Source: Streptomyces poriferorum (GTDB lineage: Bacteria; Actinomycetota; Actinomycetes; Streptomycetales; Streptomycetaceae). Taken from it: a stretch of 64,000 bases of DNA. The stretch covers positions 51,008 through 115,007 of the forward strand of contig NZ_JAELVH010000002.1 of NCBI RefSeq assembly GCF_019399235.1. The letters run 5' to 3'. The notes beneath the pieces are model-generated. The model worked only from the letters and a program-made list of their open reading frames with translations. It was not told where the DNA came from and made no database searches. The translations under genes were made by a program, and so were the position numbers. Below, piece by piece: positions 26,445-34,804 of the stretch; position 1 is the stretch's first letter; each line of letters starts with the position of its first letter.

Positions 26445-27764
26445 TCACCTCCCTGCGAGTACGGAACGGGCCGCCCGGACCAGCCGGGTGGTGCGGCGGG
26501 GTGGCCGGGGAGCCGTCCGGTCCTGCCACCAGCGGGTCAGCCGGCGGCGGGCCGCCTCGTCGGCGGGGCGCCCGGCGATGAGCAGCTGTTCGGCGAAGTC
26601 CAGGGCGTCGCGCCGGTATCCGGCGGACATCGGGCGGCTCCTGGCGTACGCGAGGAACGCGTCCCGGTAGCCGAGGCCCAGGATCTGCGGGAGTTCGGGG
26701 GCCACCTTGGCGACGACGTCGGCGCGCTTGGCGGCCAGGGCCCGGCTCTGGACGCCGAGCCGGCGGTGGTCGAAGCCCTCGGGGGCGGGCGTGCCCGCGA
26801 CGAGGGCGGACAGCAGCGAGGTCTGCGCGACCGCGACCCGGTCACGCAGCGCCTCCGGGTCCTCCGGCCTGCGCGCCGGGGGCGTGGGCCTCGGCGCGCG
26901 GCGGACGGGCTCGCGCACGCCGTCCCGGTCCGCGTCCGCGTGTGCCCGCGCTTCGAGCGTGGCGCGGATCGTGTCCAGTTCGCCCGCCAGCTCGGCGGCC
27001 GGCGGGAAGTCGTCGTCGCGCTCCAGCAGGACGCCGGGCGGCGCGATACGGGAGCGGAGCTCGGCGAGGACGCCGAGCACCGGAGCGGTGACCGGGTGGG
27101 CGTGTGTGTCGTGCCAGACGCCGTCCTTCTCCACGCCGCCCGCCACGTGGACGTACGCGATGGCCTCCACGGGCAGTTCGTCGAGGGCCGTGGCCGGGTC
27201 CTCGCCCCGGTTCACGTGGTTCGTGTGCAGATTGGCCACGTCGATGAGCAGCCGCACCCCCGTGCGCTCGACCAGCTCCGCCAGGAACTGCCCCTCGGTC
27301 AGCTCCTCGTCGGGCCAGGAGATCAGCGCCGCGATGTTCTCCAGCGCCAGGGGCACCGGCAGCGAGTCCTGCGCCACGCGCACGTTCTCGCACAGCACGT
27401 CCAGCGCCGCCCGGGTACGCGGCACGGGCAGCAGGTGACCCGCCTCCAGTACCGGCGACGCGGTGCGCGCCCCGCCCGCCCGGACGAACGCGATGTGCTC
27501 GGTCACCAGGGGCGTGCCCAGCAGGGTGGCCCGCGCCGCGAGGCCGGCGAGCCGGCCGGGGTCGGGGCGCTCGGCGCCGCCGAGGCCCAGCGAGACGCCG
27601 TGCGGCACCACGGTGACGCCGCGCGCCCGCAGCCGTACCAGGGAGGCGGGCAGATGATCGGCGCAGAGGTTCTCCGCGACCGCTTCCACCCAGTCGATCC
27701 CTGGCAGCGCCTCCACCGCGTCGGCGATCTCCGGCCGCCAGCCGATCCCGATTCCCAGCTCCAT
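26445..27764 (-). CDS. DUF692 multinuclear non-haem iron oxidase (MNIO) with C-terminal extension
   Basis: MNIOs (MbnB, TglH and ChrH type) use iron and oxygen to rework Cys residues of ribosomally made peptides. Residues 1-270 form the DUF692 TIM barrel with the metal-binding set intact: His in VPHGVSLG (55) and TEHIAFVR (90), Glu in LENIAAL (142), Asp/Asn/His in [10 protein letters not shown] (175-183), His in YVHVAGG (206), Asp/His in HDTHAHP (219-223) and Glu in LLERDDDFP (249). Residues about 300-439 are an extra helical domain ([20 protein letters not shown] onward), perhaps for substrate recruitment. GGAGG precedes the ATG. It is the first gene of the operon with the Cys-tailed membrane protein. 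Confidence 0.9.
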   Translation of the reverse strand: MELGIGIGWRPEIADAVEALPGIDWVEAVAENLCADHLPASLVRLRARGVTVVPHGVSLGLGGAERPDPGRLAGLAARATLLGTPLVTEHIAFVRAGGARTASPVLEAGHLLPVPRTRAALDVLCENVRVAQDSLPVPLALENIAALISWPDEELTEGQFLAELVERTGVRLLIDVANLHTNHVNRGEDPATALDELPVEAIAYVHVAGGVEKDGVWHDTHAHPVTAPVLGVLAELRSRIAPPGVLLERDDDFPPAAELAGELDTIRATLEARAHADADRDGVREPVRRAPRPTPPARRPEDPEALRDRVAVAQTSLLSALVAGTPAPEGFDHRRLGVQSRALAAKRADVVAKVAPELPQILGLGYRDAFLAYARSRPMSAGYRRDALDFAEQLLIAGRPADEAARRRLTRWWQDRTAPRPPRRTTRLVRAARSVLAGR

Positions 27765-27783
27765 GGTGTCCCCCTCCGCCGCT

Positions 27784-27813
27784 CTGTGCAGGGGTCATGA
27801 CCCCGCCGCACAG
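27784..27813. promoter_or_regulatory. Interrupted palindrome upstream of the MNIO operon
   Basis: A perfect 14-base palindrome GGGGTCATGACCCC (27791-27804) is flanked by CTGTGC on one side and GCACAG on the other. It lies about 20 bases upstream of the MNIO start and 75 bases past the DUF4142 stop on the same strand. It could be an operator for the operon or the terminator of the upstream gene. Confidence 0.55.
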
Positions 27814-27887
27814 CGCTGAATCCGAAGAGGGGGACGTTCAGAGCTCGATTTGAGGTTCCCGTCGCTCCGCCGGGCGGGTGCGGTCTC

Positions 27888-28625
27888 TCAGGGCATCGGG
27901 GCCGTGGAAGGCCGCGAGGTGAACGACTGGTCCCCGGTCGGTGCCGCCGGAACCGGCTGCGGCAGGACCGAGCCGCTGGGCGCCGCCGGAGGCCCGGTCG
28001 GGCTGGCCGTCGCCGCTCCCGCCGCCTCGCGGGCCAGGGCGTCGAAGTCGACGAAGCCGGTGCCCTCCAGCATGGTGATGTGGTCGAGCACGGTCACGTT
28101 GGCGTCGGTCGCCAGCTGCCGGATCAGCGAGTTTCGGGTGGTGTGCCGGACCTGGGCGATCAACGCGAAGACCTTGCCGTGCGCGTTCCGCAGCAGGTTG
28201 GTGAACTCCCGCTCGTACTCCTGGCCGCTCGCCGCCGTCATCTCCCGCAGCCAGCCCTGCTGCTGCTCGGTCGGCTGGTTCGGCAGCTCCACACCCAGCT
28301 TGGCGGCGACATCACGCGACCTGCGGTCCAGATCCGTGTGCCCGACGACCAGATGGTCCCCGGCCGCCTTGATCGCCTCGGTCGGGGCCCGCTCGATCGC
28401 CTGCTGTCCGGCGGGCAGCTCCCAGAGCCCGGCCAGGCGGACCTTCACCAGGAAGTCCCGGTCCGTCGCCGAGAGCGGACCCCACTGGGTCGAGGTGGTC
28501 GACGCGTCGAGGTTGGCCTCCCCGGTGCCGGAGCGGTCGGCGTACGACCAGACCGGGTAGGCGAGGGCGCCGAGCGTGGCGACGAGCGCCGCGATGATGA
28601 GGGCCGTTCCGTTGATGCGTCGCAC
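27888..28625 (-). CDS. DUF4142 domain protein, exported
   Basis: The 245-residue product has an N-terminal signal or anchor (TALIIAALVATLGALAYPVW) and then the DUF4142 helical domain, which is related to ferritin-like folds: LSATDRDFLVKVRLAGLWEL, GDHLVVGHTDLDRRS, and a late LLRNAHGKVFALIAQVRHTTRNS-type region. The C-terminal 45 residues are Ala/Pro/Thr rich and probably extended in the wall. The family's biochemical function is unknown. The MNIO gene follows on the same strand after a 123-base gap. Confidence 0.87.
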   Translation of the reverse strand: MRRINGTALIIAALVATLGALAYPVWSYADRSGTGEANLDASTTSTQWGPLSATDRDFLVKVRLAGLWELPAGQQAIERAPTEAIKAAGDHLVVGHTDLDRRSRDVAAKLGVELPNQPTEQQQGWLREMTAASGQEYEREFTNLLRNAHGKVFALIAQVRHTTRNSLIRQLATDANVTVLDHITMLEGTGFVDFDALAREAAGAATASPTGPPAAPSGSVLPQPVPAAPTGDQSFTSRPSTAPMP

Positions 28626-28964
28626 AGAGGATTCTCCCGGGCCGAGGCGTGACGGCGTCCAATCAACCGCCGGTCCGAACGGCCGGGCACTGACCGGCCG
28701 TTCGACCTACTGGGCAGTATTGCCAGTGCGGCGGTGTCAGGAGATACGTATCGGCGGACCGGGTTGTTCAACGGCCCGGGGCGAATCCGCGAACGAGGCA
28801 CGCGCGCGGCGCCGGGCCGTTTCCGCCGAGGAGGCGGGCACCCGGGCGCCGGCCCGATTCCGTGGAGGAGCCGGGTGCCCGGGCGCCGGTCGCTTCGGGT
28901 TGCGTGCGGAGGACCTCGCGGGTTCCCGCGCAGGAGGCCGGTACCGGGCCGGGCCGCCCGCCGG
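28626..28964. other. Gene-free interval with GC-rich repeats
   Basis: No gene is supported here. The DUF4142 promoter should lie at the left end, around the less GC-rich GGGCAGTATTGCCAGT at 28711-28726. GGGCACCCGG (28836-28845) and CCGGGTGCCC (28871-28880) are inverted copies 25 bases apart. CCCGGGCGCCGG occurs twice (28841-28852 and 28878-28889). These may form the terminator of the PTH2-like gene. Confidence 0.5.
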
Positions 28965-29732
28965 TCAGCGGCGCAGGGCCGGATGGTCGGCGACCACCGT
29001 GCACGAGCCCGGGGCGATCTCGGTGAACCCGGCGTCCCGCACCACCGGCAGCCCGCTCACCGTGAGCTCCCGCCAGCGGTCCGCGTCAGGGGTGGCGACC
29101 GCGAGCGGGAAGCCCGCCTCGCTCCAGGCCTTGCGCTCCGTCTCCGACAGCTCCCACCAGGCGAGCTGGGCCCCGTGCCCGGCCTGCGCCATCTCCTTGC
29201 CCGCCGACATGCCGAGCTCCGGGTTCAGCCAGAGGACCGGGCCGGTGAGGTCGGGCGCGGCGGGGGGTTCGGGGTCGTCCAGATCCGTTCCCGAGACCTG
29301 GAGCTTGGCGAGCTCCTTCGGCCAGCCGTCGAGCGGCACCGGCGGGTAGACCCGCACCTCGGCCTCCTCGCCCGTGACCGTGATCCCGGGCAGCGCGTAG
29401 GCCTTCCGCCACTCCGCGCCGCGCGCCCGGCGCACCACCTTCCGGATCCGGGCGTCCTGCCAGTCGCGCATCACCTGCGCCCACTCGCCCTCACCCGTCG
29501 ACCGCTCGTCGGAGAGCATCACCAGTACCGCCCGGGCGGCCGTGCACAGGGCGTCGGTACGGGCCGGGGGTGCCGTCTTCTCGATGTGCACCACCAACGG
29601 GAGTACGTATTGGGGTGCTTCGTCCCGGTTGGTCCGCTCCGTATGGAAAGGGCTGTCCACCGGCGGACCGGCGGGAACGGACGGCGACTCGGCGGGGACG
29701 GTCGGGGACGCGGGGATGTCGTTGCTGCTCAC
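28965..29732 (-). CDS. Peptidyl-tRNA hydrolase PTH2-like protein
   Basis: The 255-residue protein has a variable N-terminus (Pro/Ser rich), then QYVLPLVVHIEKT. The C-terminal half carries the PTH2-like core: LWLNPELGMSAGKEMAQAGH with its Lys and His, AQLAWWE and FPLAVATPD. PTH2 enzymes release tRNA from stalled peptidyl-tRNA. This actinobacterial branch is longer than archaeal PTH2 (about 115 residues) and its activity is not established. It appears monocistronic and divergent from the AIM24 gene. Confidence 0.8.
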   Translation of the reverse strand: MSSNDIPASPTVPAESPSVPAGPPVDSPFHTERTNRDEAPQYVLPLVVHIEKTAPPARTDALCTAARAVLVMLSDERSTGEGEWAQVMRDWQDARIRKVVRRARGAEWRKAYALPGITVTGEEAEVRVYPPVPLDGWPKELAKLQVSGTDLDDPEPPAAPDLTGPVLWLNPELGMSAGKEMAQAGHGAQLAWWELSETERKAWSEAGFPLAVATPDADRWRELTVSGLPVVRDAGFTEIAPGSCTVVADHPALRR

Positions 29733-29803
29733 CCGTCCAGTCTGCCAGCCGCCCCGAAACGCGTTCTTGGCGGAATGAAACCCTCCGGGTGAGGATGCAT
29801 CGC

Positions 29804-30481
29804 ATGAAGAGCGATCTCTTTTCCAGTGAGCACATGGCGCAGCAGGCCACCGCCCCCGGGATGACCCTGCAGAACGCCAAATCCATCAAGTACGCGGTCA
29901 ACGGCGAAATGCACGCACGCCAGGGATCGATGATCGCCTTCCGCGGTGACCTCCAGTTCGAGCGCAAGGGCCAGGGCCTCGGCGGCATGCTCAAGCGCGC
30001 CGTCACGGGCGAGGGGCTGCCGCTGATGGCGGTGCGCGGGCAGGGCGAGGCGTGGTTCGCGCACGAGGCGGCCAACTGCTTCATCGTGGAGATGGAGCAG
30101 GGTGACGTCCTCACCATCAACGGCCGCAACGTCCTGTGCTTCGACGCCACGCTCGCGTACGAGATCAAGACCGTGAAGGGGGCCGGGATGACCGGCGGCG
30201 GGCTCTTCAACAGCGTCTTCAGCGGCTACGGGAAACTCGGCCTGATGTGCGAGGGGCATCCCATAGTGATCCCCGTCACGCCCCAGCAGCCGGTGTGCGT
30301 CGACACGGACGCGGTCGTCGGCTGGAGCGCCCACCTGAACACCTCGCTGCACCGCTCGCAGAGCGTCGGCTCCATGCTGCGCGGCGGCTCGGGCGAGGCC
30401 GTCCAGCTGCGGCTGGACGGCGAGGGGTTCGTGATCGTACGGCCCAGCGAGCTCAAGACCGAGAAGGCGTCGTCCAACTGA
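29804..30481 (+). CDS. AIM24 family protein
   Basis: The 225-residue product belongs to the AIM24/TIGR00266-like beta-helix family: NAKSIKYAVNGEMHARQGSM, then a Gly-rich loop in GGMLKRAVTGEGLPLMAV, and GGLFNSVFSGYGKLGLMCEG. Its role in bacteria is unknown. ATG 29804 has GTGAGGA eight bases upstream. ATG 29795 is possible. No signal peptide is seen. The stop overlaps the start region of the ABC ATPase gene (CTGA), so the three genes through 32018 are probably one operon. Confidence 0.87.
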   Translation: MKSDLFSSEHMAQQATAPGMTLQNAKSIKYAVNGEMHARQGSMIAFRGDLQFERKGQGLGGMLKRAVTGEGLPLMAVRGQGEAWFAHEAANCFIVEMEQGDVLTINGRNVLCFDATLAYEIKTVKGAGMTGGGLFNSVFSGYGKLGLMCEGHPIVIPVTPQQPVCVDTDAVVGWSAHLNTSLHRSQSVGSMLRGGSGEAVQLRLDGEGFVIVRPSELKTEKASSN

Positions 30482-31350
30482 GCACGGACCTCCTGAGGCT
30501 GAGCGGGGTGGGCCGCCGGTACGGTCTCGCCGGACCATGGGTGCTGCGCGGGGTCGACCTCGGGCTGCCCCGGCGCTCGCTCGTCCGCGTCGAGGGAGCC
30601 AACGGCACCGGCAAGTCGACCCTGTTGCGGCTCCTCGCCGGGATCGACGCCCCCACCGAGGGCCGGATCGTGGGCAGGCGGCCGCGCACGGCGTACGTCC
30701 CCGAGCGGTTCCCGGCGGCGCTGCCCTTCACCGCCGCCGGCTACCTGGTCCACCTCGGCCGGATCCACGGACTGCGCAGGACCGAGGCGGCCGGGCGTGC
30801 ACAGGAGTGGCTGAGCCGCTTCGGGGCCGCGGAGCACGCCCGCACGCCGCTCGCGGAGCTGTCCAAGGGCACCAGCCAGAAGGTCGCCGTGGCCCAGGCG
30901 CTCCTGGCCGAACCGGAGTTGCTGGTCCTGGACGAGGCCTGGACCGGCCTGGACACCGCGGCCCGCGGCGAACTGGACCGGGCCGTGACCGAAAGCGTCG
31001 CCGCGGGCTCCACGGTGGTCTTCGTCGACCACGACCCGCGCCGCCTGGCGGGCGCGGCCGATACGGCGCTGCGCGTCGAGGGGACCGGGCTCGTCATGGC
31101 ATCCCCCGCCCCCGCCGGGGCGTCGGCCGGCCCCCGGGTGCGGATCGAGGTCGCGGGCCCGGCCGGCACGAAACTCCCCGCCGGCCTGCCCGGCGCCCCC
31201 GTCCGGGCCGCCGCCGGGGACGGAGCCCTGACGCTCACCGTCGCATCCGCGCACTCGGACGCCCTGCTGGGCGCCCTGCTCACGGCCCGCCCGCCCTGGC
31301 ACATCAGAAGCCTCTCGGCGGTGCCCGGCGACCACGACGAGGCCGCATGA
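30478..31350 (+). CDS. ABC transporter ATP-binding protein
   Basis: About 290 residues. The nucleotide-binding domain shows Walker A GANGTGKST, a signature-like LSKGTSQKVAVAQALLAEPE, Walker B LLVLDEAW and the switch His in VDHDPRRLAG. About 80 residues follow as an Ala/Gly/Pro-rich extension. It energises transport by the adjacent permease; the substrate is unknown. The start is uncertain. CTG 30478 overlaps the AIM24 stop and keeps the conserved LLRLSGVGRRYGL, while GTG 30508 is the first conventional start codon. The stop overlaps the permease ATG. Confidence 0.88.
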   Translation: MSTDLLRLSGVGRRYGLAGPWVLRGVDLGLPRRSLVRVEGANGTGKSTLLRLLAGIDAPTEGRIVGRRPRTAYVPERFPAALPFTAAGYLVHLGRIHGLRRTEAAGRAQEWLSRFGAAEHARTPLAELSKGTSQKVAVAQALLAEPELLVLDEAWTGLDTAARGELDRAVTESVAAGSTVVFVDHDPRRLAGAADTALRVEGTGLVMASPAPAGASAGPRVRIEVAGPAGTKLPAGLPGAPVRAAAGDGALTLTVASAHSDALLGALLTARPPWHIRSLSAVPGDHDEAA

Positions 31351-32018
31351 CGGCACTGCTCCGCTACCAGGCCGCCCTCCTGCTGCGCTCCCAGCGCTGG
31401 CTCGCGCCCGTGCTCCTGTACGTGGCCTTCCTCGGGGTCGGCGTCCGCTCCGGCCAGCCCGTGCTGGACTCGCTCGGCTACTCAGCCGCCGGGCTGCTTC
31501 CCGTCACCGCCTGGATCGTGCAGGTCTGCGTCACCCAGGAACCGCCCGCCGCCCGGACGGTCGTCGCCGCGGCCGCGGGCGGGCGGCCACGGGCCCATCT
31601 GGCGGCCCTGCTCGCCGCGTCGGGGTGCGCCGGACTCCTGGGTGCGGCAGCCACCGCGGTCGTGCTGCTGATCAGCGAGCCGGCGAGCACGGACCACAGG
31701 GTCGAGGTCCCGCTGCCGTCCGCCGGACTCGCCGGGCTGCTCGCTGCCGCCTGCTGCGTCCTGCTGGGGGCGGCCGTCGGGGCGCTCTGCACCCGGCCCC
31801 TGCTGCACCGGCGCGGCTGGTCCCTCGTGGCGACCGTACTCGCGGCGCTGCTTGCCCTGGTGACGGGCGGGTCACCCGCGAAGTACGCGGTGACGGGGCT
31901 GGTCACCGGCTCGCACACCGGCACCGTCCACGTGCCGGTCCTCCCGCTGCTCGGCGCGGTGGCCGTGACGACCGCGGCAGCCGCGCTCGCCTGCAGGCTC
32001 ACGTCGGTACGCGGCTGA
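31347..32018 (+). CDS. ABC transporter permease-like membrane protein
   Basis: A 223-residue, very hydrophobic protein with about six membrane segments (for example WLAPVLLYVAFLGVG, AAGLLPVTAWIVQVCV and LLGAVAVTTAAAALACRL). Its ATG overlaps the stop of the ATPase gene, which makes it the membrane partner. It resembles ABC-2-type permeases in size and layout, but I see no substrate-specific motif. Confidence 0.82.
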   Translation: MTALLRYQAALLLRSQRWLAPVLLYVAFLGVGVRSGQPVLDSLGYSAAGLLPVTAWIVQVCVTQEPPAARTVVAAAAGGRPRAHLAALLAASGCAGLLGAAATAVVLLISEPASTDHRVEVPLPSAGLAGLLAAACCVLLGAAVGALCTRPLLHRRGWSLVATVLAALLALVTGGSPAKYAVTGLVTGSHTGTVHVPVLPLLGAVAVTTAAAALACRLTSVRG

Positions 32019-32032
32019 GTAGGCTCGTCCGC

Positions 32033-32224
32033 ATGAACGAACCCGCGAACGAGTCGTCCCGCGCGACACCGGCCGTTGCGACGCCCGGCACCGCCGAAGG
32101 CCCTCCGTACGCCGAGTGCGTGCTGTGCCGGAAGCCGACCGAGTACGCCGAGACCGTCAAGGGCATCACGCTCTGCCCGGTCTGCGAGTGGCAGGAGGCC
32201 CAGCGCACGGCCTGTTCCGGCTGA
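32033..32224 (+). CDS. Small zinc-ribbon protein
   Basis: A 63-residue protein with two CxxC knuckles, CVLCRKP and CPVCEW, 21 residues apart, fitting a single zinc-binding ribbon. The N-terminal 25 residues are Ala/Thr/Pro rich. It follows the permease by 14 bases and may belong to the same transcript. The function is unknown. Confidence 0.65.
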   Translation: MNEPANESSRATPAVATPGTAEGPPYAECVLCRKPTEYAETVKGITLCPVCEWQEAQRTACSG

Positions 32225-32240
32225 GGCGCGCCGTTCGAGG

Positions 32241-33125
32241 TCAGCCGGCCATCAGCTCCGACACCTTCACGAAGCGGTATCCACGCTTCCGCAGCTCCGG
32301 AACCACCTGGTCCACCGCCTCGTCCGTGACCGGGGCCGCGCTGCGGGTGCAGTGCATGACGACCAGCGATCCGGGCCGCACCCCGTCCAGCACCTGCTGC
32401 GCCACCGCGTCCGCGTCCGTCGCGAAGGCATCACCGCTGACGACGTCCCACTGCACAGCGGTCACCTTCTCCGGTGCGAGCGCGCGCAGCGTGGCGTCGT
32501 CGTAACAGCCGCCGGGGAAGCGGAAGTACGGCACGACATTCCGGGCGCCGGTCTTCCGGATCGCTCCGAAGCCCCGCTCCACCTCGTCGTGGATCGCGCC
32601 CTCCTCCACGGTCGGCAGCCCGTAGCAGGGCGAGGTGAAGGCGTAGTGGCTGTACGAGTGGTTGCCGATCTCGAAGAGCGGGTCCGTGCCGATGGAGCGG
32701 GCCTGGGAGGGGTACTCCTCGGCCCACCGGCCGGTCATGAAGACGGTCGCCGGCACCTTCAGCCGGCGCAGCAGCGCGATCAGCTCCGGATTGTCGAAGT
32801 GCTCCCCGGCAGCCGCGCGTGACCCCTCGTCGGCCGTCATGTCCGCATCGAAGGTGAGCGCCACGACCTTGTCCGCGTGCTGCGGCCCGCGTTCGAGGAC
32901 CGGGGTGAGACCGGCGGGGCCGGGCGCCATGGTGGGCGGCTTCTTCGCGGGCCCGGGCGTCGCCGAAGGCGCGCGGGCCGGGGCGCGGGCGGCGGCGGTC
33001 GTACGGTCCGCGTCCGTGTGCCGGTCTCCGGGGGAGTCGTCCGAGGCCGCGCAGGCGGCGAGCCCGCCACCGAGGACCGCTCCCAGAACGGCCATAGCCG
33101 TCATTCTCCGTACAAAGTTGGTCAC
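32241..33125 (-). CDS. Polysaccharide deacetylase lipoprotein (NodB domain)
   Basis: The product is 294 residues. The N-terminus is a lipoprotein signal with GGGLAACAAS (Cys near 25). After a Pro/Ala linker comes a NodB (CE4) fold. It has LTFDADMTADEG with the metal and base Asp residues, the metal-binding His pair in IGNHSYSHYAF, and YFRFPGGCYDD. The catalytic Asp motif is TFDAD rather than the usual TFDDG. It should remove N- or O-acetyl groups from a cell-wall sugar outside the membrane. It stands alone. Confidence 0.87.
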   Translation of the reverse strand: MTNFVRRMTAMAVLGAVLGGGLAACAASDDSPGDRHTDADRTTAAARAPARAPSATPGPAKKPPTMAPGPAGLTPVLERGPQHADKVVALTFDADMTADEGSRAAAGEHFDNPELIALLRRLKVPATVFMTGRWAEEYPSQARSIGTDPLFEIGNHSYSHYAFTSPCYGLPTVEEGAIHDEVERGFGAIRKTGARNVVPYFRFPGGCYDDATLRALAPEKVTAVQWDVVSGDAFATDADAVAQQVLDGVRPGSLVVMHCTRSAAPVTDEAVDQVVPELRKRGYRFVKVSELMAG

Positions 33126-33349
33126 TAGCGGAAACTAGCTGATTAACTGACCGGGATCGGTCTGCGCCGTGAAGCATTCGGCCGGGCGGGTGGCGCTGCC
33201 CGGGTGGTCCTGCGCGCGGGTGGCCCTGCGTGCAGGCGCACGGGCGCGCCCACGTTGGTCGGACCCGATCGAAACCACGATGCCGTCCGCATCGGGAACG
33301 GGGCGCGCCGCCTCTGTGCTCAGCCGGCCGGTGCCGGTGCGTCAGTGCG
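33126..33349. other. Intergenic region with short imperfect repeats
   Basis: No gene is seen. GCGGGTGG-type words recur three times between 33185 and 33230 (GCGGGTGGCG, CCGGGTGGTCCTGCG and GCGGGTGGCCCTGCG). The deacetylase promoter should lie at the left end. Confidence 0.4.
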
Positions 33350-34723
33350 TCAGCGCCATGGACCCGTCACCGCGAACGTCGTCCCCGGCGTGTAGCAGTT
33401 GACGAACATCGTCTCCTGGTCCGGTGCGAACGTGACCCCGGCGAACTCGCCCCACTCCGGTTCCTCGGCCGTCCCGATGTTCTGCCGGCCGCGCGCCATG
33501 GCGTACACCTCGCCGCCCCGCGTCAGGCCGAACACGTGCTGCGCTCCGCCGCCGTCCTCGCACACCATCAGTCCGCCGTCGGAGGCGAGACAGATGTTGT
33601 CCGGGGACTCGCCCGGCAGCTGGATGTCCGTGTCCGGGCCGAAGGCGATGACCAGCGTCAGCCGGCGCCGCTTCGGCTCGTACCGCCAGACCTGTCCGAA
33701 GTGGTCGGCGGCCGAGCCCTCCGCGCTGTGCGCGAAGCTGGAGACGAAGTAGACCGAGGAGCCGCCCCAGTAGCAGCCCTCCAGTTTCTGGCCGTGGGTG
33801 ATGCCCTTCGGCCCGAAGTCCTGGAAGCGGATGGCCGTTTCGGCGGCCAGCGGATCCGGTACAGGTACCCACTCGACGCCCTCGAAGCTCGTCCCGGTCT
33901 CCTGGACCGCGGAGAGGTCGGGGACGCCCGGCACCCGCATGGCCTCCAGTCGGCCGCCGGCCCGCAGCGAGCCCGTGCCGCCGAGCGGCTTCTCCGGAAG
34001 GAAGCGGTAGAAGAGCCCGAACGGCTTCTCGAACGCGTCCTCGGTCTCGTACACGATCCCGTTGCGCGGATCGACCGCGATCGCCTCGTGCTGGAAGCGG
34101 CCCATCGCGGTCAGCGGTACGGCGCCGGTGCGGTGCGGATTCGCGCCGTCGACCTCGAAGATGAAACCGTGGTCCTTGGTGTAGCCGTTGGTGCCGGCCT
34201 TGTCCTCGGTCTCCTCGCAGGTGAGCCAGGTGTCCCAAGGGGTGCGGCCACCGGCGCAGTTCACCGCCGTACCGGCGATGGCGACGCGTTCGCCGAGGAC
34301 GTGGTTACGGCCGTCGAGCTCCAGGGCCGTACAGCCGCCCTTGCCCATCGGGTCGTACGTGAGCCCCTTGACGGTCGGTACGGCGATGTCAGCGGTGACC
34401 CGGTTCTCGTGGTTGCGTACGAGCGTCACGTGTCCGCGGCGGCCGGCGAACGCCGCCATGCCGTCGCAGTGGCTGGGGACCGGGCCCTCGCCGGAGCGGA
34501 GCGGGTCGCCCTCCCGGGACAGCACCCGGTAGCGGAAGCCCTTCGGGAGATCGAGCAGTCCGTCGGGGTCGGGCACCAGTGGGCCGTAGCCCGCGTGGCC
34601 CCGGGCGGCGGCCGTCCCGGCGAAGAGTTCGGTGAAGGCTCCGGTGAAGGCGATCGCGGCGGCGGCGCCGCTCGTGGCCAGGACCTGACGGCGTGTCGCG
34701 GAAGGTCGGGATGCGGTTGACAT
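33350..34723 (-). CDS. PhoX-like phosphatase (DUF839), Tat-exported
   Basis: A 457-residue protein beginning with a twin-arginine signal (TRRQVLATSGAAAAIAFTG). The body matches the PhoX/DUF839 beta-propeller family: CDGMAAFAGRRGHVTLVRNHE, GGCTALELDG, WLTCEETED, TKDHGFIFEVD and the late PDNICLASDGGLMVCEDGGG. PhoX enzymes are calcium/iron alkaline phosphatases secreted folded through Tat. The conserved acidic clusters are present, but this was not verified residue by residue. It may supply phosphate; no PHO box was recognised upstream. Confidence 0.85.
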   Translation of the reverse strand: MSTASRPSATRRQVLATSGAAAAIAFTGAFTELFAGTAAARGHAGYGPLVPDPDGLLDLPKGFRYRVLSREGDPLRSGEGPVPSHCDGMAAFAGRRGHVTLVRNHENRVTADIAVPTVKGLTYDPMGKGGCTALELDGRNHVLGERVAIAGTAVNCAGGRTPWDTWLTCEETEDKAGTNGYTKDHGFIFEVDGANPHRTGAVPLTAMGRFQHEAIAVDPRNGIVYETEDAFEKPFGLFYRFLPEKPLGGTGSLRAGGRLEAMRVPGVPDLSAVQETGTSFEGVEWVPVPDPLAAETAIRFQDFGPKGITHGQKLEGCYWGGSSVYFVSSFAHSAEGSAADHFGQVWRYEPKRRRLTLVIAFGPDTDIQLPGESPDNICLASDGGLMVCEDGGGAQHVFGLTRGGEVYAMARGRQNIGTAEEPEWGEFAGVTFAPDQETMFVNCYTPGTTFAVTGPWR

Positions 34724-34804
34724 GTGGCAACTCCCTGTTGGCGGACAGGTGACATGGCATTGTCAAAAGCAGGCCTGCCCGTTCGAGGCCCCCGGTGAAC
34801 GTTG

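Noticed and set aside
24630..27800. A 1056-residue plus-strand frame across the MNIO region
   Set aside because: It is antisense to three well-supported genes and contains no domain. Its composition is Arg/Ala/Pro only.
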